From Caldilineaceae bacterium (GTDB taxonomy: Bacteria; Chloroflexota; Anaerolineae; Caldilineales; Caldilineaceae): DNA of 60,373 nt. Positions within the stretch are counted from its first letter, which is position 1, and the number at the start of each line of letters is the position of its first letter. Made by a program: the position numbers and the translations under genes. The notes under the pieces were generated by a model. The model saw nothing but the letters and a program-made list of their open reading frames with translations, did no database searches and was not told the DNA's origin. Location: positions 1-60,373 of the forward strand of contig JACKBA010000038.1 in NCBI GenBank assembly GCA_020634815.1. Direction: 5' to 3'. Of the stretch, positions 53,447 through 60,373 are shown piece by piece.

Positions 53447-56292
53447 TGGATTGCGTGCTCCAACCAGTTCGTCAACACGCCGCGGATGGGGCCGATCTCG
53501 ATCTCGGCGCCGCCGTCGATGGGCACGACAAAAAGCCGCCACACACCGCCGCGGTCGCTGGCAAAGGCCACATAGTTGCCGTCGGGACTCACCGCCGGCA
53601 GGCCGTCCTGAGCCGGGTTGTTCGTCAACTGGAGCAGCGAGCCATCGACCAGCGAGAGGCGGAAGACCTCCCAGTTGCCGCTGCGCGTGCTCATAAAAAT
53701 GATGTTGTTGCCGTCGGGCGTCCACACCGGGCGCAGGTCATTGCCGTTGTTGCTCAGCCGCAGCCGGTTGTCGCCGCTGATCTCCATCAGGTAGAGACCG
53801 GGTTCCTCGCCGGCCGCGTTGATGCCGTTGTAGGCCAGCCTGTCGCCAAAAGGACTCCACGCCGGATCCTTGCCCAGCCCCAGGTCCTGCTCGGCGCCGG
53901 TGGCAAGATTGCGGATATAGATGCGCGCGCGGCGGTCGCCGGCGCGCGTGCTGCTGTACGCCAGCGCGCTGTTGTCGGGCGACCAGCTTGGCGGCGCGTC
54001 GACGGCGTCCTCGGGCGAGTCGGTGACGCGGCCGGCGCGTTCATCGGGATTGCGCGCCGCGGCCGGGTCGAAGAGCGCGATGCCCAGCTCCGTGGGGCGC
54101 GTGCTGCGAAAGGCGATGGTGCTGCCGGTGTGCGGCGCGCCTGGCTGGGCGCCGTCGGCGATCAGCAGGCTGGACGCGGCCTCCAGCGCGGCGGGTGCGG
54201 CATAGGTAGCGTAGCGATCGCCCTCCTGCGTGGAGTAGAGCAGGCGCCCACCCGCCGCGGCCAGCGCGTTGGTGATCTCGGCGATGCGGCGCGTGCGCGT
54301 GCACTCGGCCTGATACTGGCCGAGCAGGCTTGCCGCGCTGTTGTCCGGCAGCACGCCGATGGCGCCGGCCAGTTGGTCGGCCGCGGCGCAAAAGGCCTCG
54401 GCCTGCGCAAGCTGCTCGCCGTAGTCGACCAGCCGGTTCCACAGATCGCGGCGCGCCGTGACGTTGTTGACCAGATCCGGCGCCATGAGACCGAGCAGCG
54501 CCATGCGGATACGGATCGCCGGCTCGGCATCCGGGCGCAGGGCGAGCGCCTTGCCAAGCTGGGTATCGGCCGCGGTGAAGTCGCTGCGCGCCAGCGCCCT
54601 GGCCGCCAGCCCCATGTAGATATCGAACAACATCGTGTTGATCGTCTCGGCCTGGTAGCCGTTGTCGATGCGCTGCACCAGCGTGACGTAGTCGAGCGCA
54701 GCCTGCCAATCTTGCGTAGCATAGGCGTCCTGCGCCTGCTCCCAATAGTCGTCGATGCGGCCGGCGGGCGTGGGCAGCGGGGCCGGTGTGACGGGCGTGC
54801 CGGCCGGCGGGACACTCGCCGTGCTCGCCGCCGTCGCCGCCGGTGTGACGGGCGCGGCAGGGGAACTTTCCGGCGCGGGCGTGGCGCGAGCCGGCGTCGC
54901 TCCGACGGCGGGTGCGGCGGGCGTGACCTGCGCTGCGGCTTCGGTCGACGGCGCGGCGGGCGTCACCGTAGGCGTGGCCCCGGCGACGACGACCGCCGCG
55001 GGCGTGTTCACGACCTGGCCGCCAAAGAGATCGCCCGGCAGCATGGTCAGCGCGACCCAGCCGGCGCCGCCGACGACGAGCAGCGCCAGCGTCGTCGCCA
55101 GCAGCAGGCCGGTCCAGCGGCGCGGCTTTTGCACGGCAGGCAGCGCCAGCGGCGTGACCGTACGCGGCAGCGGCGCGGCCGGCCCGACGATTTCGACGGC
55201 GTCGGGCGTAGCCGCGCGCGGCGCCGGTCCTGCCACGAGCACCTGCATGGGCGTGGTCCCGCGCACGGTCTGCAACGCCGGCATGGTCGAGGTATCGTCG
55301 GCGGGCAGGCGGTCGGTCTCGGCGGGCGGCAGGGCCAGCAGCGTATCGAAGGCCAGCGCCATCTCGCTGCCCGACGCATAGCGCCCGGCCGGCTCTTTGG
55401 CCAGCGAGCGACGCAGCACCTCCACGGCGGCGGGCGGCAGCGCGGCCAGCACCGCCTCCGGGATCATGAGCGGGTCGTAGACATGGGCGTGCAAGATCTG
55501 CGTCGTCGAGCCGGTGAAAGGCGGACGGCCCACCACGCAGCGGTAGAAGACGGCGCCCAGCGAGTAGATGTCGGAGCGGCCGTCGAGGTCGTGGCTGTCG
55601 GCGCACTGTTCCGGCGACATATAGGTCGGCGTGCCGATGGTGCGACCGGCGCCGGTCAGTTCGGGCGCATCCAGCGCGCGGGCAATGCCGAAATCGCTGA
55701 GCAGCGGGATGACCCAGCGCCCCAGCGCATCGACGCGCACGGCACCCAGCGCGCCGGCGGTCGCTTCCTGTAGGAGCACGTTGCTCGGCTTGACGTCGCG
55801 ATGGACGATGCCCTGCTGATGGGCATAGGCGAGGGCGCGCGCCACCGGGCCGAGGACGGCCGCCGCGTCGCGCGGGGTCAGGCGGTCGCGCTCCTCGATC
55901 ACTTCGTTGAGGCCAGGCCCGTCGACGAGATCCATCACCAGGTAGGTGATGCCGCTGTAGGCTTCCTGCCCTTCGCCGATAATGGGAACGATGTTGGGAT
56001 GGTTGAGCAGGCCGTGGGTGCGCGCCTCCTGGCGAAAGCGCTCGCGCACCGTACCGTCGGCATCGGGCAGCAACACCTTGACCGCGGCGGCCGCGCCGCT
56101 CTCCACATTCACCGCCCGGTAGACGGCCGCCATGACGCCGCCGCCCAGCCGCTCCAGCAGCCGGTAATCGCCGACCTGATAGCCGGTCAGCAGGCCGCGC
56201 GCCGGCTCGGCCCGCGCAGCACCGCCGGCGGGGGCATCCGTCGCGGCGGACGGCGCATCGGGTTCGATTGGTACGCGATCGGCTGACGACAT
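53434..56292 (-). CDS. Receptor-type Ser/Thr protein kinase with TolB-like propeller
   Basis: The 952-residue protein has a kinase domain (GYQVGDYRLLERLGGGVMAA, K72, HRDVKPSNVLL at 164, DFGIARALD at 200, GTPTYMSPEQ). A membrane helix follows at about 394-417, then a Thr/Pro/Ala linker, a helical TPR-like region (WEQAQDAYATQDWQAALDYV) and a C-terminal WD40/PD40 propeller (PSWSPDNSALAYSSTRAGDR, PVWTPDGNNIIFMSTRSGNW, PAVSPDGNYVAFASDRGGVW). It resembles the downstream kinase in the catalytic domain (both share DFGIARALDAPELT). The extracytoplasmic propeller probably senses a ligand or protein. Divergent from the FHA gene at 56434. Confidence 0.92.
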   Translation of the reverse strand: MSSADRVPIEPDAPSAATDAPAGGAARAEPARGLLTGYQVGDYRLLERLGGGVMAAVYRAVNVESGAAAAVKVLLPDADGTVRERFRQEARTHGLLNHPNIVPIIGEGQEAYSGITYLVMDLVDGPGLNEVIEERDRLTPRDAAAVLGPVARALAYAHQQGIVHRDVKPSNVLLQEATAGALGAVRVDALGRWVIPLLSDFGIARALDAPELTGAGRTIGTPTYMSPEQCADSHDLDGRSDIYSLGAVFYRCVVGRPPFTGSTTQILHAHVYDPLMIPEAVLAALPPAAVEVLRRSLAKEPAGRYASGSEMALAFDTLLALPPAETDRLPADDTSTMPALQTVRGTTPMQVLVAGPAPRAATPDAVEIVGPAAPLPRTVTPLALPAVQKPRRWTGLLLATTLALLVVGGAGWVALTMLPGDLFGGQVVNTPAAVVVAGATPTVTPAAPSTEAAAQVTPAAPAVGATPARATPAPESSPAAPVTPAATAASTASVPPAGTPVTPAPLPTPAGRIDDYWEQAQDAYATQDWQAALDYVTLVQRIDNGYQAETINTMLFDIYMGLAARALARSDFTAADTQLGKALALRPDAEPAIRIRMALLGLMAPDLVNNVTARRDLWNRLVDYGEQLAQAEAFCAAADQLAGAIGVLPDNSAASLLGQYQAECTRTRRIAEITNALAAAGGRLLYSTQEGDRYATYAAPAALEAASSLLIADGAQPGAPHTGSTIAFRSTRPTELGIALFDPAAARNPDERAGRVTDSPEDAVDAPPSWSPDNSALAYSSTRAGDRRARIYIRNLATGAEQDLGLGKDPAWSPFGDRLAYNGINAAGEEPGLYLMEISGDNRLRLSNNGNDLRPVWTPDGNNIIFMSTRSGNWEVFRLSLVDGSLLQLTNNPAQDGLPAVSPDGNYVAFASDRGGVWRLFVVPIDGGAEIEIGPIRGVLTNWLEHAIQWTP

Positions 56293-56433
56293 GAACGGTT
56301 GGCTTCGATCGTGAAATCTTTGCCAGTTACCCTGGTTGCTGCTATATTTTCAAACGATTGGCAGCGCCAAAAAGGTTCGCTGAACCGAGGCGAGTATAGC
56401 ATAGCGCCCAGGTTCATCCCAAAGGAGAGCGAT

Positions 56434-57075
56434 GTGAGCAGGTACGGCCGGCTGGTCTGTTTGAATGGCCCGAACGCCGGGCAGGAAGTCGAATTGAGCC
56501 GCGAAATGACGGCCGTCGGACGCTCAGCCGAGGCTGGCCTCCGGCTCGAAGACCAGTTCGCCTCGCGCCAGCATGCCGAGATCCTGCGCGTCGGCACGAG
56601 CTACCAGGTGCGCGACTTGCAGAGCAAGAACGGCGTCGTCGTCGACGGCGAACGGCTGGCGCCCGGCGCCACCGCGTGGCTCGCCGACGGCGTGGAAGTC
56701 CAGTTCGCCTCGACGCGCTATCGCTTCCACGACCCGTCGGCCACCGTCACCGCCCCGTCGCTCATTGCCGTCAGCGAGCCCGGCCTGCGCGTCGACTTCA
56801 CGACGCGCCAGGTCTACGTCGACGGCCGGCCGCTGGACCCGCCGCTCAGCGTCAAGCAGTTCGACCTGCTCTGGTTTCTCTACCAGAATCGCAGCCGCGT
56901 CGTCAGCAAGGATGAGATCGCCCAGGCCGTCTGGCCCGAGGCGCAGGGCGACGTCTACGATGCCAACATCGACCGCATGGTGAGCCGCGTGCGCAGCCGC
57001 ATCGAGCCGGACAGCGGCGAGGAGCCGCGCTTCATCCACACCATCCGCGGCTACGGCTATCGTATGGAGGCCTGA
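56434..57075 (+). CDS. FHA - winged-helix (OmpR-type) regulator
   Basis: GTG 56434 follows AAAGGAG by six bases; an ATG two bases earlier is out of frame. The 213-residue protein has an FHA domain (about 15-90: TAVGRSAEAGLRLEDQFASR, with QHAEI and RDLQSKNGVVVDGERL) and a C-terminal OmpR/PhoB-type winged helix (about 120-210: LDPPLSVKQFDLLWFLYQNR, DANIDRMVSRVRSRIE, HTIRGYGYRM). FHA domains bind phosphothreonine, so it likely reads the output of the two kinases encoded divergently and converts it to transcription control. No receiver domain is present. Confidence 0.9.
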   Translation: MSRYGRLVCLNGPNAGQEVELSREMTAVGRSAEAGLRLEDQFASRQHAEILRVGTSYQVRDLQSKNGVVVDGERLAPGATAWLADGVEVQFASTRYRFHDPSATVTAPSLIAVSEPGLRVDFTTRQVYVDGRPLDPPLSVKQFDLLWFLYQNRSRVVSKDEIAQAVWPEAQGDVYDANIDRMVSRVRSRIEPDSGEEPRFIHTIRGYGYRMEA

Positions 57076-57284
57076 CCGGTTGCACGGCGCGGGAACCATC
57101 TGCCCGCGCCATGCGTTCTGATCGAACAGAGGCATCGCGTACCCCGCGCGTCGTTTTGCGTCCCTCCATCGCGTAGGAAAACAGTCCGACTCGCGTCCTG
57201 AAATTTTCAAGCGCCCCTAAGCTTTGGCTGCTACCCTTGAGATGTGCCGCGCACTGAGCGCGGCCGCAGCGAAAGGGAGTTTGT

Positions 57285-57965
57285 ATGACTATGAGCATCA
57301 GCCAGGCAAACACGTTGTCATTTCGGACACCTGTCCAGCCGCGCACCACGCCGGCCATGACTGCGGCGTGGGAAACAACCGGCAGCACCGCGCTCGACGG
57401 CGCCATCCAGGCCGCGCGCCTGGGCGACGACCGCGCCTTTGCGCACCTGATCGACCTCTACCGCAGCGCCGCCCAGCGGCTGGCGCAGCAGATTCTGCAT
57501 ACCGAAGAAGCGGCCGCCGATGCGGTCCAGGAAGCGATGATCAAGGCGCACCGTGCCATGGAGCGCTTTCAGGAGGGCAACTTCCGCTCGTGGTTCCTGC
57601 GTATCGTCACCAATACCTGCTACGACCATCTGCGCCGGCAGAAGCGCCGCGCCGCCGTCAGCCTGGACGAGCTGACCGAGCAGCACGGCATCGATTACCT
57701 GGCGGCGGAGGAGTACGTCGCCGAGGATCCCGAGCACATCGTCCTGCAAAATGAAGGGATGCGCCTGCTGCTGGCCGCCATCGACGAACTGCCGGTCTAC
57801 CATCGCAACGTGGTGCTGCTGGTGGATGTGCAGGGCTATGACTACGCCGAGGCCGCCGAGTTGCTCGACCTGCCGTTGGGCACGGTCAAATCGCGGCTGA
57901 GCCGCGCACGTGCCGCCCTGCGCGACCAACTGGTGCGCGCCGGCATCGTCGGCAATGTGATGTAA
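57285..57965 (+). CDS. ECF-type RNA polymerase sigma factor
   Basis: The 226-residue protein has sigma region 2 (DDRAFAHLIDLYRSAAQRLA, then VQEAMIKAHRAMERFQEGNF with RSWFLRIVTNTCYDHLRRQK) and region 4 (LPVYHRNVVLLVDVQGYDYA, then EAAELLDLPLGTVKSRLSRA). It has an N-terminal extension of about 40 residues. It starts at ATG 57285 with AAAGGGAG upstream. No anti-sigma gene follows; the next feature is a terminator, so control is presumably by another route such as the adjacent kinase cluster. Confidence 0.92.
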   Translation: MTMSISQANTLSFRTPVQPRTTPAMTAAWETTGSTALDGAIQAARLGDDRAFAHLIDLYRSAAQRLAQQILHTEEAAADAVQEAMIKAHRAMERFQEGNFRSWFLRIVTNTCYDHLRRQKRRAAVSLDELTEQHGIDYLAAEEYVAEDPEHIVLQNEGMRLLLAAIDELPVYHRNVVLLVDVQGYDYAEAAELLDLPLGTVKSRLSRARAALRDQLVRAGIVGNVM

Positions 57966-57990
57966 ATTCAGATTCGATCCTCAAACCAGT

Positions 57991-58016
57991 AGCGGCGGGG
58001 CAAATGCCCTGCCGCT
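57991..58016 (+). terminator. Rho-independent terminator after sigma factor gene
   Basis: A stem with complementary 12-base arms (57991-58002 and 58005-58016, tight loop) is followed by ATTTGTTTT. It lies 26 bases beyond the sigma-factor stop and marks the end of that transcript. Confidence 0.85.
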
Positions 58017-58043
58017 ATTTGTTTTGGCGCGGTGAAAATACTT

Positions 58044-58450
58044 AGCCACAAAGACACGAAGAACACCAAGGGGCACAAAGAAAGCCTGGAATTCACTGTT
58101 TTGTCTCACGCGAAGGCGCGAAGGCGCGAAGCGGGAAAAGTCTTACTTCGCGGCTTTGCGTGACATTCGCGAGATACTGAAATTCCGGATGCCCTGCAAC
58201 CGACCCGCGATCCAGATTTCCTTTGTGCCTCTTCGTGCTCTTCGTGTCTTCGTGGCAGCGGTTTTGCTTCTCCGTTTCCTTTGTGCCCCTTGGTGCTCTT
58301 CGTGTCTTCGTGGGGGTGCGCAGCGTGCGTCGCACTTTCCGCTTCTTCGTCGACCTTTTCGCCAACTTCCTGGGACGCACCCTCTTCGTGGCAGTGGTTT
58401 TGCTTCTTCGTTTCCTTTGTGCCCCTTGGTGCTCTTCGTGTCTTAGTGGC
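58044..58450. repeat. Large array of ACAAAG/CTTTGTG and ACGAAG/CTTCGTG repeats
   Basis: About 400 bases are filled by units such as CACAAAGACACGAAGAACAC (58050 onward), GCGAAGGCGCGAAG (58110-58130) and several copies of CCTTTGTGCCCCTTGGTGCT (58210-58440), some with CTTCGTGTCTTCGTGG. The right part forms at least three near-repeats of roughly 100-140 bases. This is the largest copy of the family that also occurs at 9096, 9519, 30484 and about 35494. No gene is visible in 58017-58470. Confidence 0.75.
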
Positions 58451-58470
58451 AGCGGTTTGATGTCGTCCAC

Positions 58471-59337
58471 TCACACAGCAAAGGCCCACGTGCCCGGCCC
58501 GTGGACGGCCAGGTAGAGCGGCACGGCGCGATCGAGGTCGGCGCGCACGGCGTCGGGCTGGTCGCGCAGCCACACGCCGAAGTCGCTGCTGTACGGGTGG
58601 CCGCTCTCGGCGGTGAGCAGGTGCAACTCGCCCATCGCGCCCGTTGCCGCCATCATCCCCGACGCGGCATAGGCCGGGCGCAGCACGCTGTGGTCATAGT
58701 CGACGTGGCGAAAGATCGGGCGCCATGCCCAGCCGCCGCGCCCATGCTCGGCTTCCAGGATCAGATACTGGGCGAGCGTGTCGCCGTTGTAGGGCAGGCC
58801 GACGCTGCCGCCGTTGTAGATCGTCCACGGCGCCACCGTGCGGGCAAGCGGGCGGTGTGTGTGCGCGCAGACGATGACGGGCTCTGCCACGCCGCTCAGT
58901 CGCCGGCGCACCGTGGCATCATCCGTTTCCGGGTAGATTCCGGTGAAGAGATTCTCCGGAATGCCGTGAAAGAGGCGAATGGGCGGCAGCCCCGGCAGCG
59001 CGATGCGCCGCGCGGCGGGCAAACGGCGCAACACGGCCAGATGGCGCGGCGCCAGCGTGCTCGCCGTCCACCACAGCGAGCGAAAGCGATCGCGGTTGGT
59101 GAAGGGCGGCGTATTGTTCGGCGTGAAGATGCGCCCGACGACGAGATCGTGGTTGCCCACGATCGCCGGCCACCCCGCGTCGGCGATGAGATCCATCACC
59201 TCGTTGTTCCACGGTACGCGGTTGACCTGGTCACCGGCCAGATAGACCTGGTCGACGCCCTGGCCGCGCAGATCGGCGACGACGGCTTCCAGGGCGGGCA
59301 GGTTGCCGTGAATGTCGGCGAGAAAGGCGAGGCGCAT
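58471..59337 (-). CDS. Metallophosphoesterase (calcineurin-like, YfcE-type)
   Basis: ATG 59337 (MRLAFLADIHGNLPALEAVV) gives 288 residues. Metal-binding motifs are D-x-H (ADIHGN), GD (YLAGDQVNR), GNHD (VGNHDLVVG), H (LFHGIPE) and C-terminal AHTH (VCAHTHRP) with NGGSVGLPYN. It is a cytosolic phosphodiesterase/phosphatase of unknown substrate. It is the second of two homologous genes, with only 17 bases between. Confidence 0.88.
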   Translation of the reverse strand: MRLAFLADIHGNLPALEAVVADLRGQGVDQVYLAGDQVNRVPWNNEVMDLIADAGWPAIVGNHDLVVGRIFTPNNTPPFTNRDRFRSLWWTASTLAPRHLAVLRRLPAARRIALPGLPPIRLFHGIPENLFTGIYPETDDATVRRRLSGVAEPVIVCAHTHRPLARTVAPWTIYNGGSVGLPYNGDTLAQYLILEAEHGRGGWAWRPIFRHVDYDHSVLRPAYAASGMMAATGAMGELHLLTAESGHPYSSDFGVWLRDQPDAVRADLDRAVPLYLAVHGPGTWAFAV

Positions 59338-59354
59338 GGGCGAGGCGGTGGCGG

Positions 59355-60329
59355 TTAGCGCGCCGCGCCGTTGTGGAGCGGGTCGCGCTCGCGCACATAC
59401 TGGCCGCGACCCGTGCGCTGGTCGTATTGCGCAAACACAGTTTGCAGGCCGTCGCGGTCGGGGTCCAGACCGTTCTCGTAGGCCCAGCGGTAGAAGTAGA
59501 TGATCTCGACCTCGGCGGTCACCAGTTCCCAGTAGAAGAGGTGCGACATGACGCCGCCGGCCTCCAACATGCCGCGCCGGGCATAGGCGTCGAGCGCGGC
59601 GGCGCGATCGTAGGCGACGCGGTGATGCGTAACGGCCCAGCCACCGGGCTCCAGCGCCGGGTCGACGCTCTCGATAACGGCGAATTGCGCCTCGGTCTGC
59701 CGGTTGAGCGGCAACCCCACGCTGCCGGGGTTGACGATATGCCAATGGCGCGCCGGCCCGTTGGGACGCTGCATCTCGCCGTGCGGGTGCGTGCTGAGTT
59801 CCGTACTTTCCGCCGGCTGCCAGGTGACGTGGCGGTCGATCTGCACGTGCGTGTGCGCGGTGACAAAGGTGCGCTCCGGCACGCCGGCCAGTTCGGCGGC
59901 GACCTTCTCCTCCGGCTGGTTGCGGTAGAGGCCGACGCGATTGCGGCCGGGCAACCCGTGCGTCATGCGCAGCGGCTGCGTGCCGGGAAAACAGAAGGTG
60001 CGCTCGTCGGGCAGCATGGCGAGAAAGGCCGATTGCGCCGGCGTGATGCGCGCCAGGAGCCAGTGCAGTTGCCCCCAGCGTTCGGCATCGTCGCTGCCCG
60101 CCACCGCACGCTCGGTGCCGTGATCGAGCAGGTAGAATTCGTGGTTGCCGCGCACGATGGCCCAGTCGGTGGCGCGCAGGCGGTCGACGACCTCGGCGCT
60201 AAAGGGCACGCCGTTGATCAGGTCGCCGTTGACGGCCACAAAGTCAGGCTGGATCTGCTCCAGGGTTGCCAGCACCGATTCGAGCGCCGGCAGGTTGCCG
60301 TGAATGTCGGCCAGGATTGCCAGGCGCAT
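59355..60329 (-). CDS. Metallophosphoesterase (calcineurin-like, YfcE-type)
   Basis: ATG 60329 (MRLAILADIHGNLPALESVL) gives 324 residues. It has the same motif order as its neighbour: ADIHGN, VNGDLINGV, RGNHEF (Glu instead of Asp), THGLPG, TAHTHV and NPGSVGLPLN. It starts two bases after the stop of the preceding acyl-CoA-dehydrogenase-like gene, so the three genes are one operon. The GNHE variant and different lengths suggest the copies have diverged in substrate. Confidence 0.88.
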   Translation of the reverse strand: MRLAILADIHGNLPALESVLATLEQIQPDFVAVNGDLINGVPFSAEVVDRLRATDWAIVRGNHEFYLLDHGTERAVAGSDDAERWGQLHWLLARITPAQSAFLAMLPDERTFCFPGTQPLRMTHGLPGRNRVGLYRNQPEEKVAAELAGVPERTFVTAHTHVQIDRHVTWQPAESTELSTHPHGEMQRPNGPARHWHIVNPGSVGLPLNRQTEAQFAVIESVDPALEPGGWAVTHHRVAYDRAAALDAYARRGMLEAGGVMSHLFYWELVTAEVEIIYFYRWAYENGLDPDRDGLQTVFAQYDQRTGRGQYVRERDPLHNGAAR

Positions 60330-60331
60330 GA

Positions 60332-60373
60332 TCAATCGCCCAGGATGGCGCGGGCGATGATCAGCCGCTGGAT
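60332..60373 (-). CDS. Acyl-CoA dehydrogenase-like protein, C-terminal end (runs off window)
   Basis: Only 13 codons and a stop are visible: IQRLIIARAILGD. IQRL.IAR..LG is the typical C-terminal end of acyl-CoA dehydrogenases, where the preceding EGTSEIQ contributes to FAD binding. With so few residues the call is tentative. It is tightly followed by the metallophosphoesterase genes. Confidence 0.5.
   Translation of the reverse strand: MQRLIIARAILGD

Noticed and set aside
53455..55773. 772-residue plus-strand frame opposite the propeller kinase
   Set aside because: Shadow of a strongly supported kinase gene; no ribosome binding site or domain.
57966..58470. Anti-sigma factor gene after the ECF sigma factor
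   Set aside because: The stretch is a terminator followed by short-period repeats; no open frame with a membrane helix or zinc motif is present.

Overview
The window is GC-rich chromosomal DNA that looks like a Chloroflexota bacterium of the Anaerolineae/Caldilineae type. This is inferred from gene content, since no rRNA or ribosomal marker is present. Pointers are the binding-protein lipoprotein with an Ala/Pro/Thr/Glu-rich spacer after its lipobox, receptor Ser/Thr kinases with long Thr/Pro linkers, RHS fragments of the kind common in that phylum, Rpn-type PD-(D/E)XK nuclease fragments, several small toxin-antitoxin pairs, and abundant intergenic hairpins and short-period repeats.

Layout. 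1-5.2 kb is an accessory, decaying zone: two pieces of Rpn nuclease, three pieces of RHS protein, a PIN-domain pair, an orphan gene of unknown function, two paralogous membrane proteins and a lipoprotein. 5.2-7.4 kb holds one unknown gene and several kinds of repeat. 7.4-13.3 kb carries xanthine phosphoribosyltransferase, a LamG-type secreted protein, a nitrilase-family amidohydrolase and a membrane/SH3 gene group. 13.5-15.8 kb has two glycosyltransferases (GT4 and WecG/TagA/CpsF). 15.9-26.5 kb is a sugar-utilisation block: a GH13 alpha-glucosidase on the plus strand, and on the minus strand a lacI-type regulator, binding protein and two permeases behind a 32-bp palindromic operator, plus a large glycosidase-like protein; a HepT/MntA pair sits between. 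26.7-30.5 kb has a thioesterase, a MoxR ATPase with a DUF58 partner, and an EamA transporter. 30.6-31.7 kb has RNase PH and two alanine tRNA genes, each with its own near-consensus promoter. 32-42.7 kb is mostly housekeeping or unassigned: a secreted propeller-like protein, PhoU, an aminotransferase, leucyl aminopeptidase, a CYTH-CHAD protein, a nucleotidyltransferase and a UroD-like protein. 42.7-48.9 kb has a GT39-like membrane glycosyltransferase, an unusual regulator and a small exported protein. 49-50.6 kb is a second accessory patch: a VapBC pair between two copies of a 117-bp element, with a scrap of a type I methyltransferase. 50.5-58 kb is a signalling cluster: a dihydroorotate-dehydrogenase-like protein, two receptor Ser/Thr kinases, an FHA/winged-helix regulator and an ECF sigma factor. 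The window ends with two metallophosphoesterases behind the 3' end of a probable acyl-CoA dehydrogenase.

The most striking item is the 1035-residue protein at 45319-48426. It joins a SARP-type DNA-binding and BTAD module to a STAND/NB-ARC ATPase and then, where TPR-like repeats usually follow, to a nearly complete ABC-transporter sugar-binding protein without a signal peptide. The binding-protein part is clearly related to the transporter lipoprotein encoded 24 kb away at 20568-22004. The divergent promoter region carries 11-bp tandem direct repeats just ahead of a -10-like hexamer, the arrangement expected of a SARP target, and leads into a small exported protein. Together these suggest a cytoplasmic sugar-sensing transcription activator with an unfamiliar sensor.

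Stretches over about 300 bases without a gene (6278-7441, 9076-9668, 14713-15012, 23125-23486, 31638-32019, 48928-49711, 57966-58470) are described in their own entries. Almost all are filled by repeats or promoters.
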